A stretch of 64,000 nt of DNA from Antitrichia curtipendula (GCA_951230915.1 OX579638.1:8388696-8452695), one strand, 5' to 3'; positions 23,636 to 36,343 are shown, numbered from the stretch's first letter. A program made the numbers and translations. The notes: generated by a model not told the origin, from the letters alone.

Positions 23636-25630
23636 TCACAAAGAACAGCCCAATGCAACAAGCTCTTCTTCCAACTGTTTGGCGTTCTGAAACACAATGC
23701 CTCTCATTCCCACTGCAATTGCAGCTTCCACATTTTTACGTCTGTAACCAAAAAACTTATTAGAATATTAAAGATTAAATCAGAATGTAATGCGATCAGA
23801 ATATTCAAAAAAAAAAGAACGAAAGTTGAGAGCAACAACACCTAGACAGTCTCCAGTCTCTCACCTGTCATCAACGAAAACGCAACTAGATGGGTCAAGC
23901 TTTAGCTGGCGAACAGCCTCAAGATATATATCCAATTCAGGCTTCCTCAACCCTGCGAATAATCAGAAGAAAATCAGAAAATCAATTTAACTCGGAAGTT
24001 CCTGGAAAATGCTACTACAGACATCTGATATACATGTACTATATCCATAACTGGGCTTTACTTTCACATTGCCTACACACTTTCATCAACCCTATTCGCT
24101 TCGCTTTGTAGGGTTTGTAATATACGAGGGTCACCCTAAAGCCCAAATCAATGATCTTCCTCTGCAGGGGTTATCAAAGCATCGGACATGAAGGACGACA
24201 CTCTAAAGTATGTTAGTTTACCTCCTCCAGGTCAACTATAGTACAAACTAACCCCAGAAATAAACTATATGAGAATCATATGATCTTGCTCAATTAAGGT
24301 CTCAAAATGAGTTAAACCTAACATAAACAATGAACAAGATTATGAGATATAACCAGAGACTCCATTTCCAAAGCATAGGTAGCACATGAGCTGCATCGAG
24401 GTCAAGGTGACGAGCAGTCATACCCATTTGGCAGGAAAGGAAAGTCCAAGGCATGTAGTTGGAGAGCTGCAGCTTGTCCTCAATCATAGTGTACCAACAA
24501 GGATAGTTGGAGAATGCGTGCATGGTGAAACCGGCAGAAAGCAGCCGCTGCAAAAGCTCCTCCACACCTTCCAGGTAAATGTATCCCTTACGCATACATT
24601 CCTTCAACCCTGAACAACATCATCCACATAACAAGGTCAGGATCACTAGGAAATTGTCATACCAAATTATCATACTAAATTGTGCGAATTCAAAGGACTG
24701 GTGGCGAGATCGATACTAACCCTGGATGTCAAAATCTCGTCCATCAGCAAAAAAATTCTTTTTTAGGTCCTCCTCAGTCAATTGACCGCATTCAAACTCT
24801 ATCCACGCCGTCGGGTGCTTCGCAGCCAGCAGCTCCTTCATCGTCATTCTGCAAACGGACAACAGGGAACATCACCGTCACCCTCCAACCCTCCAACCCT
24901 AAATTGAAATTGAAAATCTCTCAAATGCGTGGAATACCATTTCGGGACTGGGCACTTCGCAATTCAGAAACCAATTCTCTCGCATACTGTCGCGAATTTG
25001 AAAACGGAGAAACGGAAGTCGATCGTTACCCAAAGAAGCCGGGACATCGTCACCCTCACACTCTAGACCTTAAATTTGAATACCAATACGGTGTGGACAA
25101 TTAGCAATTCGGGAACCAATTTTCTCACATACTGTAGCGAATCTGAAAACGGAGAAGCAGAAAATCGATCGTTACCCAATGAATATCGTCATCCTCAAAC
25201 TCTAAGCCCTAAATTTGAAATCTCTGGGATACAAAATCGGTCTGAACCTTTCGCAATTCAGAACCCATTTCACACATTCTATAGCGAATTTGCAATATTG
25301 CAATAGAGAAATAGACATCGATCGCTACCCAAAGAAAGCCGGAATGTCTTCATAGAAAGGGTCGCGAACAAGAGTGCCCATGACATCGAGCAGCAACACG
25401 GGCGCCACGGGTTTCCCCATGCCCTTCACCACCACTTGCGATTCACTCGTCAAATTACTCTTGAGAACAGGCACGCCACAAGTTCGAGACGAGCTCCAAT
25501 CCATCTTCTTCCTCCGCAAGCTGCTGCTGCTGCTGTTGCAAACGAAGTTGCGCAACAAGGGTGCTGCGAGCAGCTTGGAATTCAACGACGCAATGGCTGC
25601 ATTACTGGAAGAGATGGCAAGTAACAACAT
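23636..25630 (-). CDS. HAD-family phosphatase, plastid FMN hydrolase type
   Basis: Haloacid-dehalogenase-superfamily hydrolase resembling Arabidopsis AtcpFHy1 (At1g79790), a plastid FMN phosphatase also discussed for the riboflavin pathway. Five exons: 25630-25329, 24848-24721, 24609-24424, 23952-23865, 23741-23636. All introns are GT-AG, giving 269 aa. Residues 1-50 are rich in Ser, Ala and Arg with few acids, fitting a transit peptide. Motif I is DVMGT at 82-86, motif II Ser is in AFSNYP (177), motif III Lys in RKPE (209), and motif IV VDD at 232-234. Met replaces the usual second Asp of motif I; as I recall, plant relatives share this. The ATG at 25,630 was chosen; an upstream in-frame TTG (25,645) is not a likely start. 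Intron 1 carries tandem repeats that duplicate its own donor site. Confidence 0.9.
24868..25348. repeat. Tandem repeats in HAD intron 1 that copy the exon 1 end
   Basis: Units of roughly 130-150 bp recur. GCAATTCAGAAACCAATTCT (24,959), GCAATTCGGGAACCAATTTT (25,104) and GCAATTCAGAACCCATTTCA (25,253) head successive copies. Each is followed by a TAGCGAAT/CGCGAAT word and then GATCG(T/C)TACCCAA. CCTAAATTTGAA-type words separate them. The last copy runs into exon 1, so the first copy carries a near-duplicate of the exon end and its donor (25,026-25,050). Confidence 0.8.
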
Positions 25631-25984
25631 CGCCGTCTTGATCAAATGTTCACAGCCTTCAAACCAAATTGCATATGAAATTCTGGAGCAACAGAATTGA
25701 GTCTACAACAGAATTTTTCAAAGAAAGAGGTCCGCGAATCGACCATTTACCAGCTAAAGGGAATTTGGAAAGGCGGGAGAGCAGCAGAGTCGGTGAGGCT
25801 GCCTTTCACTTTCCGTCCTCTCCGGAGTCCTCATCCACAAGATTCATCCTCACATCATTAATTTAAGCTTTGGTGGTGGCAAAGCAATTTCATCATATGC
25901 CACCATAAATACTGGACATTGAGATCATAACACGAATGAATTGCACCACTGACATCCAATTGAGTAGAGACGTCATTTTTATAT
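25631..25984 (-). promoter_or_regulatory. Presumed upstream region of the HAD gene
   Basis: Short stretch between the HAD start codon and a foldback element. No TATA box or motif could be assigned with confidence; the promoter role is inferred from position. Confidence 0.35.
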
Positions 25985-25989
25985 TGAAT

Positions 25990-26580
25990 TTCATTGTCCA
26001 TCATGAGACCTCAAAGGATATGGGATAATTTGAAGATGAGAGCTTGACCGCTCATTGCCAAAACAAAAAATTATGTTTAGATTCAAGTTTCATACCTCAT
26101 TTAGGCAAAGTAGAATACTTTTTTTCAAAAAACTTTAAAATACAAAAAAGTTTCATATCAATCCAAATTTCATCTGCAAAGATCCGTTTGAGATTTCAAG
26201 CTTTCAATCAAAAGTTATGGACAAATTTCAAAGAGAATGTTTGAAAATGTAAAAAGAAATGTCCCTTCCAACCCGTCTCTGAAAGTTGTTCATATCTTTT
26301 TATTGGAGGATTGAAATTTCAAACGGATTTTTTAAGATGAAGCTTTACTAAATTTCTCAACTTTGTATAATTCAAATTTCTTTTGAGAAAATTTATCCTA
26401 CCATGCCTAAATGAGATTTGTAATTTCACTTCAAACACAATTCTTGCTTTTGACTTAATTATGAGTGGTTGAGCTTCTATTCATTCTAATTTACATATCC
26501 CACATGGATTGTGTTACCTCCTACCACTCCAAATCTCTCTCTCTCTATATATATATCTTTTCTTCTCACTCCAAAAGTTT
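25990..26580. mobile_element. Long-arm foldback element, copy 2
   Basis: Same family as 3,293-3,897: inverted arms with ATCCGTTTGAGATTTCAAGC near 26,180 mirrored by TTGAAATTTCAAACGGATTT near 26,305, and CCTCATTTAGGCAAAGTAGA mirrored near 26,400. It also shares the outer words CCCACATGG and GTGGTTGAGCT. A short CT and TA microsatellite lies at 26,536-26,556. Confidence 0.75.
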
Positions 26581-27094
26581 GATTTATAATTGGCTTTAGT
26601 ATCAATGTGTGCTCAATTTCTGGTTCATTGGATTCAATGAATATAAAATGTTGATTTTCTATACATTTTTAATGTATTGGAACTTACTTCAATGTACGTT
26701 GTATAGTTGGGACCTGACGGATTTAACTTACTTCAATTCTTTGACAAATATCAACGTGTATAATTTAGCTAATGTTGTGTGCAATATTCCACACCATTTC
26801 ATCCCTTGGATGAAAGATGCAAAATATTTCACATCATTCCGTCAAAAGAAAGGCAGCAAGGCTCATTGCTACTGAATGTTATGCATAGTGAAACAATTTC
26901 AAGTAAATTTTTCATTGAAAGAAGAATGAATTGAACTGAATTTTGTTGTGAATGCAAAAAAATATATTTTTGGAACCCGTTTGCATTTCGTTATAATTTC
27001 TCAAAGTGAAAGGCATTAGGTTGTTATTTGAATTCATAGCTATGCTAGAAATCACATGGTGGATTTCAGTGCATGTCACCAAAAAATTATGAAG
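26581..27094. other. Intergenic, nothing recognised
   Basis: AT-rich, no supported gene. Confidence 0.4.
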
Positions 27095-27098
27095 TTGA

Positions 27099-27743
27099 CC
27101 TCTAAATGCCCAAAGGTACAAAATTTTGGTGTTGACAATACTTAGAAGTTAAATAAAATCTAAACAAGTTGCTATTTTTAGTAGTTTATATTTTCAAATA
27201 TTCTTTCTGAAGTCTAGTCTTAGCATTACAATCCGATTTTGAAAATGATTGATCATGATTTTTCTATTCAAGATTTTGTACAAGGGGGGCCATTGCAATC
27301 TTGACTTTATGTAGTCTTGAGAGCTCTTGGAAATGAGCCTCAAATACACTAGATCTTGGAGAAAAAATCACATTAGAAATTCATTTAAAAAATTTGTAGT
27401 GTAGATTTTGAGAAACCATAAATTGATTGGAGTCATGCATGTTAGGCCCTTTATTCTCATATTTATTTGGTGACCAACTTTTTAGATTTGACATGTGAAG
27501 AGAGGATTGAAAGACTTCAAATTGTTTTTGCAGTTTTAACACCCTCATGGTCAAACATTATAGTCTTTCAATCCATAAGTGATATTGTTGTGTTCTCTTT
27601 TCCTATGTCATCTCTAACATATCTAGTTTGATTTATATGGTTACAATTTTTTAAATATTGATACAATATATCAAAATGTTGGCTCCTTGTTCAATGTAGA
27701 GCAAATTCCTAGAAGCTCATGAAAGACCTCAGGCATTTAGGGC
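27099..27743 (+). repeat. Family E repeat, copy with decayed ends
   Basis: Ends are TTGACCTCTAAATGCCCAA and GGCATTTAGGGCCC, decayed forms of TTAACCCCTAAATGCCC. The interior matches the reverse complement of 36,344-36,999 over its whole length (for example GACATGTGAAGAGAGGATTG, TAAGTGATATTGTTGTG). Non-coding. Confidence 0.75.
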
Positions 27744-27927
27744 CCTTGGAGTGTTTTTAAAATGAATTTTTAATATGATTCTTTTTTCCAAGATTTAGTG
27801 TAGTGAGGCTCATTTCCAAGGGCCTTTAACACTATAAAATCAAGATTTGAAATGGAAATCCTTGTACAAAATCTTGAATAGAAAAATCACAATCATTCAT
27901 TTTCATAATCAGATTTTTGATACTTTA

Positions 27928-28554
27928 CCCCTAAAGTTCCTTGACTGTATTTTCACCATAAGCGCTCCAAAACTACCATTTCTAGTACAAGTACCAAATT
28001 TTGAAAAAAAACATTTTAGAACACACATAATCATAGGATCTTAAAGTACACTAGGTTCAGAAGATGTAGAAAAATTTCAGAAATTTCCACCGTATAGATT
28101 GCAAGTTATTAGCATTTGAAGTGACAAAAATCCTTTTGAGGGGTTGTGAGGAAAATCGGGCAGCTGCACTTCACAAGGTCACATTTGTATGAAAAAATGT
28201 CCAAAATGGTGATGCTTATTGAATTCATTCTTCAAGGCAAGTTGGCTACATGCTTGAAATTTTTTAGATCATTTGGAATTGTACAACATATAGAAAAAAA
28301 ATTGTTAGTAGAAAGATGTAGAGAATGATTCAAAATACTAAATTGTTAAGAATTTAGTTATGAAATTGAAAAATGACAATCTCAATGGTTTTAATGTTGT
28401 AATAAACAAGCTACATCCTATGATTTTCTTTTTTTCAAAAATTATTGAAAATCAAGTTAAATCAAGGACTTCAAACTTTATGTTAGAATAGAGAATCCAT
28501 AATTGCCCTCAAAATTGCTATGTTGCCAAATTTAGCAAGTTGGTTCTTTAGGGA
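27928..28554 (+). mobile_element. Family D element with CCCCTAAAG termini
   Basis: Left end TTTA|CCCCTAAAG (27,924-27,936) and right end CTTTAGGGA|TTAA (28,546-28,558) are inverted copies with TTAA-like flanks. The interior is shared with copies at 1.8, 22.5, 30.3, 38.4 and 61.3 kb. No transposase. Confidence 0.7.
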
Positions 28555-28558
28555 TTAA

Positions 28559-29202
28559 AAGAGGGCCTCATAGTTCTAAAAATGAATACAATAGAACACT
28601 AATTACCATACTACCATAGTTCTAAGGTAGTTTTAGAATAGGGTCAGTAAAAAATAACTCTAATAATAGATGCCAAAATTTTAGGGACATTATTTTATCC
28701 AAAAACAAAAAATGTCCGGTGAAAAAAAATATTGGCAAATTTTTTTCTTTTTAGCATATATCAAACTTTATTTTTCATAAAAGAAATTTGGTAGAGAGGT
28801 GCCAACCTTGTTCTACACTTACAGTAGTTCACCTAACTATGCATAATTGATTTTGGTAATAAGTGTGGCAGTTTCTAATACAACCCCCCATCACCTCTTA
28901 TTGAAACTCAAGTGGTTATGTAAAATAATCCCTTTCACATACAAAATCATCCCTACTGTGACCAACTTTCTACTTGACAAGCCTGTGGCTTGATTTTAAC
29001 TTCACTTGCATCCATTTTCCATCCCTTTACTACAATGATTTGAAAATTGTAGTCACTTTATCCACCTTCTACCTTAGCCATTTATTATTCATTCATCTAT
29101 GGTTCTGATTACCTAATCTTTGCCCCCCATTTTGTAAGAAACCATACATCTTTTACTAGAGTGATCTAAAGAGTTCAATCACTTTAGGACCTTCTACCTT
29201 AA
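28559..29202. other. Intergenic, nothing recognised
   Basis: AT-rich. No gene or bounded repeat supported. Confidence 0.4.
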
Positions 29203-29527
29203 GGTAACAGGTCCAGAAATTGCGCACCTAAGAGCTGAAACCGAATTTTGGGAAGGCAAAACTTCTTGAAATATTTTTCAGTAAATTTTCCTTGAAAGAG
29301 AAGTGGATTTGGCATCTAATCTAAGTCATTTCATATTTTTTTGGAGCTTTTTGAAATTAGTTATGAAATTTTGAAGTTGAACTGGCATAGGGCTCCAAAA
29401 TCGTCCACCCCTGAAATGTACACTGTTTGTACATCAGTGAAGGCTATGAAAAAATAGCATGTACAAATCGTGTACATTTTACAGGTGGGCGGTTCTTAAT
29501 GCCCGAACTATTCTCGAGCTTGTTACC
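29203..29527. mobile_element. TTAA-flanked MITE, 325 bp
   Basis: Flanked by TTAA at 29,199-29,202 and 29,528-29,531. Termini GGTAACA (29,203) and TGTTACC (29,521-29,527) are inverted. The interior word GTACACTGTTTGTACAT near 29,419 is echoed inverted near 29,459. Parts of the interior resemble 4,650-4,815 and the middle of the 60.4-kb element. Confidence 0.7.
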
Positions 29528-30310
29528 TTAATCCTTAAAGGAAGGATTGGAGGTGTTTGAGCATAGTCCTTGTTTTCTTGACTAGCTCTTGGAACAAGCA
29601 TAATATCTCATTTGTGTGGAATAGTTTTGATAATCGCCATTGTTGAAATGAAACAAGACTTATTTAGCTTTCCTATAAAAAAAAAAGATCAACAAAATTG
29701 CACAATTTAAAAAAAAATGCCAGCATTGACAAGATTGATGAAAAATGCTCAATTAGGGAATACTTTGTATGTATGCTAAAATCAAAATGTTGAAATTGGA
29801 ATGCTCAATAGTGCTCCAGTTTTTATTTTTATTTTTTTCCCTACAAGTGGATATCATTATAACATTGATGTAATTTTTTTTTCAAATCATTTTGAGGTGT
29901 AGGAAAAAAGACATGAGAATGTGAAGTAACAACCTTTAATGCCTTTTTCTATTCTCCAAAAATTCACCAAAAATTGCACACTCAATCATATCTCGATCAG
30001 ATTGCACCAACAAATTTAGCAAAGAAAATCATCGAGGGTCTCTTTGTTGCTTACAAACTGTTAGTGAGGTTCACATATCAATTTTTTTACAAATGTAGTT
30101 GTAGAAGCCATGTGGTGGTCTTATGGTCCTTTAGGAGTTAATCATTCTTTGTGCAAGCACAATATCAATAGCACTTGTTAGTCACACAATGTAGATTATT
30201 TGTAATTACAAAAGAAAAGGAAGAAATTCCAAAATTTAAATCCTTGCAAATATTTTTGTTGTTAAATCTTTACAAAATTAGTATGTGCCTTTTGAATGAG
30301 AAGTTGTGGA
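29528..30310. other. Intergenic, nothing recognised
   Basis: AT-rich, no gene. TTTAGGAGTTAAT near 30,130 resembles a family D terminus but could not be paired. Confidence 0.4.
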
Positions 30311-30314
30311 ACTA

Positions 30315-31190
30315 CGTTAATTGCTTAAGTTCCTTGACTATGTTTTCACCAAAAATGCTCCAAAACTGCCATTTCTAGTACAAGCACCAAATTTCGGAAA
30401 AATAAACTTTTTTTCACACATGTAGCCATAGGATCTTGTAATATGCTGACTTGAAACATGTGGTAAAAAATTCAAAAATTTTCACCACATGGATTGCAAG
30501 ATATAAGCATTCAAATTCATTGAAATCATTATTTTGGCCTTGTGAAAAAATAGGCAGATGCACTTCACAAGCTCACTTTTATATGAAAAATATCCAAAAT
30601 GGTGGTGCTTCTTTGGATTCATTCTTCAAGGCAAGTTGGTTGTATGCTTAAAAAATTTCACATCATTCGAAATTGTACAACATATAGGAAAAAAATAGTA
30701 AGTAGAAGAAGTAGTGAATGATTCAAAATATAAAATTGTTAAGAATTTAGTTATGGAATTGAAAAATGCCAATCTCAATGGTTGAAATGTTGTAATAAAC
30801 AATCTTCATCCCATGATTTTATACTTTTCAAAAAATATTGAAAATTGAGTAAGGTAAAGGACTTCAAAGATTATTTTACAGTGGAGATCAATAACTGCCA
30901 GCAAACAAAAACTCCTCATAACTTTCGACTCATTGATCAAAATGGAATGATTCATAGCTTTTTATAAATACATAAGTCTTGAAAATCAATTTCAAATTTT
31001 TATTTATGAAAAAAGTGATTTTTTCTGATCTGCCCAGACTGCCCGACATAATTTAGTGTAAATGAAAGATATTCCTTGTCCTCACCTTCTACCAAAATTT
31101 TGGCCTAAAATATGCAAATTTTCAGTCACTTGTACCTCCCTAAAATTTCTATGTTGCCAAAAAAATCATGCTAGTCTTTTAGAGGTTAAG
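30315..31190 (+). repeat. Family D repeat copy
   Basis: Begins near TTAATTGCTTAAGTTCCTTGAC (decayed terminus) and ends CTTTTAGAGGTTAA. The interior matches 27,928-28,554 and continues beyond it with the block CTCCTCATAACTTTCGACTC also seen inverted at 2,130. Confidence 0.7.
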
Positions 31191-32427
31191 ACACTCTTCT
31201 AAATGACCAAGTCACTTATTTGCTCACCTATTGTTGAGTATGCATAACCTTTCATTGCACACAAATTTATAAGCTTACAAAAGTAGTCACCTTACTCTCA
31301 CTCAAACCCTAGCAAAGCATTTCCCAACACTGGCTTCAATTGTAACATGACACTCAATTTCTAAAGTGTATTGAATTATAGAGCATTGTTGAAAATTAAT
31401 ACTATACACCAAAATATAGCAATTTTAGTAATGCCACTCCAAACATCTAAAAACATATAGTGAACCATACCAAATGAATTGTAAAGTAGAAGTCAATCAA
31501 AGTGATAAAAATTGAATCTCAATAATTCATGAAAAAAATAAAGAAGACTTAAGTCAGCAAACCATTTGCTACAAGATAATTTGGTTCTAATTCCAATTGA
31601 TGTCATTGTGACCATTGAACTGTACAATCAACAAATTTTGTATATTAGATTTTTGTTGGTGCACTAATGATTATGCTACGATGAAGACCAATCCGCACCT
31701 CATAAAATAAAACAAGAATATGCTTCTACTTTTACACTATAACTTTGCATGGTTATGGCAAAACTTATGGCTATGGTGGAGCTCTCCTTTTCCATCTTAC
31801 ACTGTGCAAACTTCCTACAACAACAAAAATTATATATTAGATTTTTTTTAGTGCACAATATCTTATGCTTTTGCTAAAAACAAATAGCAATTGCAAGTTC
31901 TAGAATTAAAAAAAAACCAATATGCTTTCATCCACTTGATACTAAAAGAAAATGGCACCTGCAACCATGGCGGAGCTTAATTTTACCTAAGATATTATAC
32001 AAACTTCAACAAGCTACCAATATACTTTCTATGATTTTTGAAGAAAAAAATTAGCCATTGCTTGCTCTAAATCATAAAACAAGAGTATGCTTCCACTTAA
32101 CATTGTAATTACACACAATACTGCAAGAAAATGGCACTTGTAGCTATGGTGGAGCTTGCTTAAGCAAAAATGAAAACAAACACAATAGTGTAGACAATCG
32201 CCACAACAATGTGCAAACACAAAAAAATGGCATTGAATGGTATAAAGATCCAAAGATTGATATCCATTGACTTTTGATTCAATGGTCAAAAACAAAAGCA
32301 TGATAGATCAAAGGTTGAGGCTACGCAACTATGGGATTTTGCGTAACAATGGGCACACTTACGCTATGTTTAAGGAAAACAAATTTATTGGTGTGGGTTT
32401 TCCCTTATGGATAGGGGTGGAATTTCT
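31191..32427. repeat. Intergenic with degenerate tandem units
   Basis: A phrase with AGTATGCTTCCACTT...AAGAAAATGGCACTTGTAGC...GGTGGAGCTT recurs in diverged form near 31,720, 31,920 and 32,090, with spacing of roughly 180-200 bp. No coding signal. The rest (31,191-31,680) shows nothing recognisable. Confidence 0.5.
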
Positions 32428-34549
32428 CACTACAAGAAAACAATTATGACTGCAAAAACATGATTGGGGATGGTTGGCAATTACTTGCAGTCATATTCTT
32501 AGAAGCCAATACCTTAGAGAGAAATATGACTGCCAATCATTTTTGGACCTTGTACTTCATGAGCATTGCTATATCCCCGTTGCATTACAAAAAATATGAG
32601 GCCTCAACAAGGCTGTGAGTGCTGATTTTCGGGACCCGCGGGTGATATTACGGAGTTTATTTATTTATTTATTTATTTTAAAATAACTTTTTTTTAAATA
32701 AATAAAAATTAAAAAATGACGTGGCACTGACGTCAGCACTGACGTAGCACTTCGACCACGTCAAAATTTCAGTTTCAGTATTTTTTTTTCAAAAAACCCC
32801 TCTGTAGTATCACTACGGGGGTCCAGGCTTAACGGCCTTTTAGACCCCCCAAATTTTTTCTAATGGAAATACCAAAGTACTTCATAGGGAACGACAAGGA
32901 ACATGTTTGGAGAATCATGAGTTATATTGCTAGTCATATTTCCATGGTAGTGAATTTTTATTTTTTGGGGGTAGTTCCTCCAAAATATGGACAAGCCATT
33001 GTTTAAGATTTTGAAATTTGGCTTGCCTCTTTTTTAGGATTTTGAAACCTAGTCACCACTTTTTTAGGGGTTTGAAATCCTAGCTACCACTTCTTTTGGC
33101 TCTTTTTCTTTGTTGTTTGTTGTCATTTAGCTTTACTTCTTGTAGTGTTTTTTTTTGCTTCTTAGTTGTTATCTTTTGTTGCATTTTTACTCTTGCTTCT
33201 TCTTGCTTTCTAGTTCATGCCTTTTCTTTCTTCTTGTTGCCTCTTAGTTCTTTCTCCTTGTTTTTCCTTGTTGCATCTTAATCTTTGTTTATTATCTCTT
33301 ATCACTTGCTGTTTTTTCCTTCTTGTTCCTTCTTTCACCATTGTTATTCTTCCTAACCTAAACTTGTGCTACATATTTTGTGTTGTTGTAAGCCTTTGAA
33401 GGTTGAGCTTTGTTGTTCATTCACTAAAAATTAACCTTCCATTTTTTTAATAGTATATGCAAGTACCAAAAGCTGAAACAAAATTATTAGAGATTACTTG
33501 CAATTCAATAGAGTCATCTTCACATTATTGTAAGGAATATAGGCTCAATTGGCATGTGTGAATGATCCATTGTGATATATATATTTTGTATTGGTGACTA
33601 ATAAATGTCATTGAAGAAAGTTGCATTCCTTCTCGCATTCTCCCTCTCCAAAATGATTGTCTCTTGTATATCTCTAAAATCATTTGTATTCGTTTTTTAA
33701 GTACACAAAGTCTTTTATTTAGTTGTTAAATCATCTTGATGTATGATTGCAACGTGTCATATCCATTTAAAATGCATAGAAAATATGATTGTAGTTTGTA
33801 ATTGAAGTTATTTTTGACCTCAGTCATCCCAATCACAAATCCCACACACAAATCTAAAAAATGTGATTCTCAATCATCTAGAATATCACTTGCTTGAATT
33901 GTATTTGATAAAATACATTGGCCAAAGTATAACTAACTATAGTCATATAATGGTTATAATTATGCATGCCAAAATGTGACTTTGCGCTTCTAAAAACATG
34001 ATTGCAATTAGTTATAAAATTATCAATGACATCCACATGAACTACTTGGTCAACGAAAAATATGACTCACAAGAATTATATTTTACATCAATAAAGAATA
34101 TGACTCACAAGAATTATATTTTACATCAGTAAAGAATATGACTCACAAAAATCATGTTCTACATTATTTAAAAATATGATTTACAAGAGTTATATTTCAC
34201 ATCAACAAAAAGTATGATAGCACAAAGTGATAAGCCACATCAGTCAAAATATAACTACACGGAGTCATATACCAAATAGGATTTTATTTTTTTGCCAAGG
34301 TAGCTCAAGAAAAAGTCAAGCCCCCAAGTATAGTCAATATATACGCTACGTTAGCAAAATATGGCTAATTATATCCCCCAATCCATATGACTACAAATAT
34401 GATTGATGTCCGAAGCGACTTGTTGGTAATGATTGAACCTAGTCATATCATAAATCATCTATAGTGATTTCTTTGTGAGTCATATTTTTTTATTTACAAC
34501 TCATTGCAATCATATTTTGCAGTCATAAAACACCGATTTTGTTGTAGCG
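32428..34549. mobile_element. Non-autonomous CACTA element, 2.1 kb
   Basis: The left end CACTACAAGAAAACAATT is at 32,428. The right end is AAAATCGG...inverted with GTTGTAGCG, ending at 34,549, one base off the usual GTAGTG. The 3-bp duplication TCT flanks both sides (32,425-32,427 and 34,550-34,552). ATGACTGCAAAA lies just inside the left end, with TTTTGCAGTCAT just inside the right. Many copies of TATGACT/TGATTGCAA-type words crowd the subterminal regions, as expected of transposase-binding repeats in CACTA elements. No transposase; the interior near 33,090-33,400 is a T-rich low-complexity stretch. Confidence 0.85.
34061..34230. repeat. Subterminal tandem repeats of the CACTA element
   Basis: About four units of 44-45 bp, each with an AATATGACTCACAAGAATTA-like core followed by TATTTTACATCA. 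The first two are nearly identical, the later ones diverged. Confidence 0.8.
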
Positions 34550-34552
34550 TCT

Positions 34553-36339
34553 TTCAGCAATGAACGGAGATGGTAAGATTAGTTGTCTGAAAAGATTATT
34601 TGATAAGCTAAAACTCTATAGTAGTTATCTGATAAAGTAACCCCATGTAAGATGGAGTTGTTTTCTAACTTAAAAATGCTATATTGGCATGTGACATGCC
34701 CTAACATTTTCTTCTAACTTCAAGATAATAGAACTCATCTACTTATAAATGGTCAACATCCTCATATTTGTGTAGAGCAAAACTTTTACTCTTAAAAGGG
34801 CCCAAAGTTTGCTAACCCTATTTTGCACAAAATGAAAAGAATTTTTTTTGTTTTTTTCTCACTTCAAACATTATACTCTTTCAATCCACACAATCAAATG
34901 GGCTGAATTTTTTTTCCACATTCTGATAAACTACTTTATTATTTTTTTGCATGGTTGAAGTTTCCAGAAAAAGTTTCAATTTTCGTTTCTGAATAACATA
35001 CCAAAAAACTGCAGTTTTTGATAATGTGTCTCTAAAAAACAACACCTTGTCCCTTTAAGGAATAACATAATAGATTGAATTTGGATGAAAAAGTGATGTA
35101 TCCGATTACGGAAGCAAAACGGTTTCCTGGCAGTGGCTTACGTCATCAAGGTTCTTTACAGGCGTGTGTCGTCACTGCCAGTGAAAAGTTCTTTAAAATT
35201 AAAGAGGTTGCAGACCTCAGAAGGCCCCCAACCAGCCCATGTGCTCCCTCATGACTGGGGGTACACCTCACGCTCCTCTCGTGCTCCACCTCACCCACCC
35301 CGCAACCACACGAATTTGCACACAGCCACGGACTTGGGTTTCATTTACCCCCCTCACCGCCTCAAGGGACCAACAAAAAGTGTCCTCACATAGTTTCAAG
35401 TCCAATTCAAAGTGTTGTAACTTTGGCATCCGATGCTTGAATTCAATAAAAACTTGTTGCAAATTTTGCGCTCTCTCTTCTAATTTGTGTGGTGAAATTT
35501 TCAGATCAATCATCGAAGATGTATTGATTTCCTGGAAGCCAATCGAAGTTCAAAGGTTCAATTTGAGTTCACCAAACTGCATTTGATGGTTGCAACATTA
35601 GGGGCTTGTATCTCCTTCATCTAGAGTTCATTTTCAATAAAAATTTGTTGGATAAAGGTTTCCTTGAAGTCTAGTTATTATGGTAAATTTTTTATGTCAA
35701 TCTAAGTTGCTTTTGTGTTTGGGAGAAATTCAAAGTTCAAAGTCTTGATATATTTGGGTTACCATGACCTTTAGTGTCTTGTTTCTTCTTCATACAATAT
35801 CCGTTCCCAATATATTTTTTTGCAACAGTTGCACATACTAGTCCAATTTGTGTGGATAAAAATTTCATATCAATCCAAGAAGCTATGATTGGCTGGGAAG
35901 CATTTTAGTAGAAGGAGGTTTGGCCTTAGATGTTGTTGTTTTTTCAAATTTTCTTGCTATTTTTTGACATTTCAAAGCCATTTTGCAAACACAATGAGTC
36001 AATTCAAAGGTATTTTTTTCACGAATGTATTTGTATGTTTGTTTTGAATCACTTTAAAGTTTAAATTCTTTTCATTTGAGTAGGTTTAGAAATAGAATAC
36101 CACCTCTAAATGTGTTGCTAGGAAAATTATAGCATCTTTTTTCTACAATAAAACATTATAATCTTGTAATCTACATGGCCAAATGATCCCAAATTTGATT
36201 CACGTCATTTACAGCACGTACACTACAAGATTGTACAGTTGAGATTTATATACCTTATTGACATTTTGAACTATAACACTTCAAAAGCAATAATGTTTTT
36301 AAACCTAAAATGGCCCTAGGCCTTGAGGGATTAAGCTAA
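34553..36339. other. Intergenic, no recognised gene
   Basis: A GC-richer patch at 35,120-35,600 has a perfect 9-base inverted repeat (CTGGCAGTG at 35,128, CACTGCCAG ending near 35,181) and open frames on both strands, but no protein domain I can name. It may be a piece of an unidentified element. Confidence 0.4.
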
Positions 36340-36343
36340 ATTA

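Noticed and set aside
25631..25645. Five extra N-terminal residues for the HAD protein
   Set aside because: The upstream start is TTG; ATG at 25,630 is the plausible start.
35133..35586. Possible gene in the GC-richer patch
   Set aside because: Open on both strands but no domain, no splice-compatible partner exon and no family resemblance.
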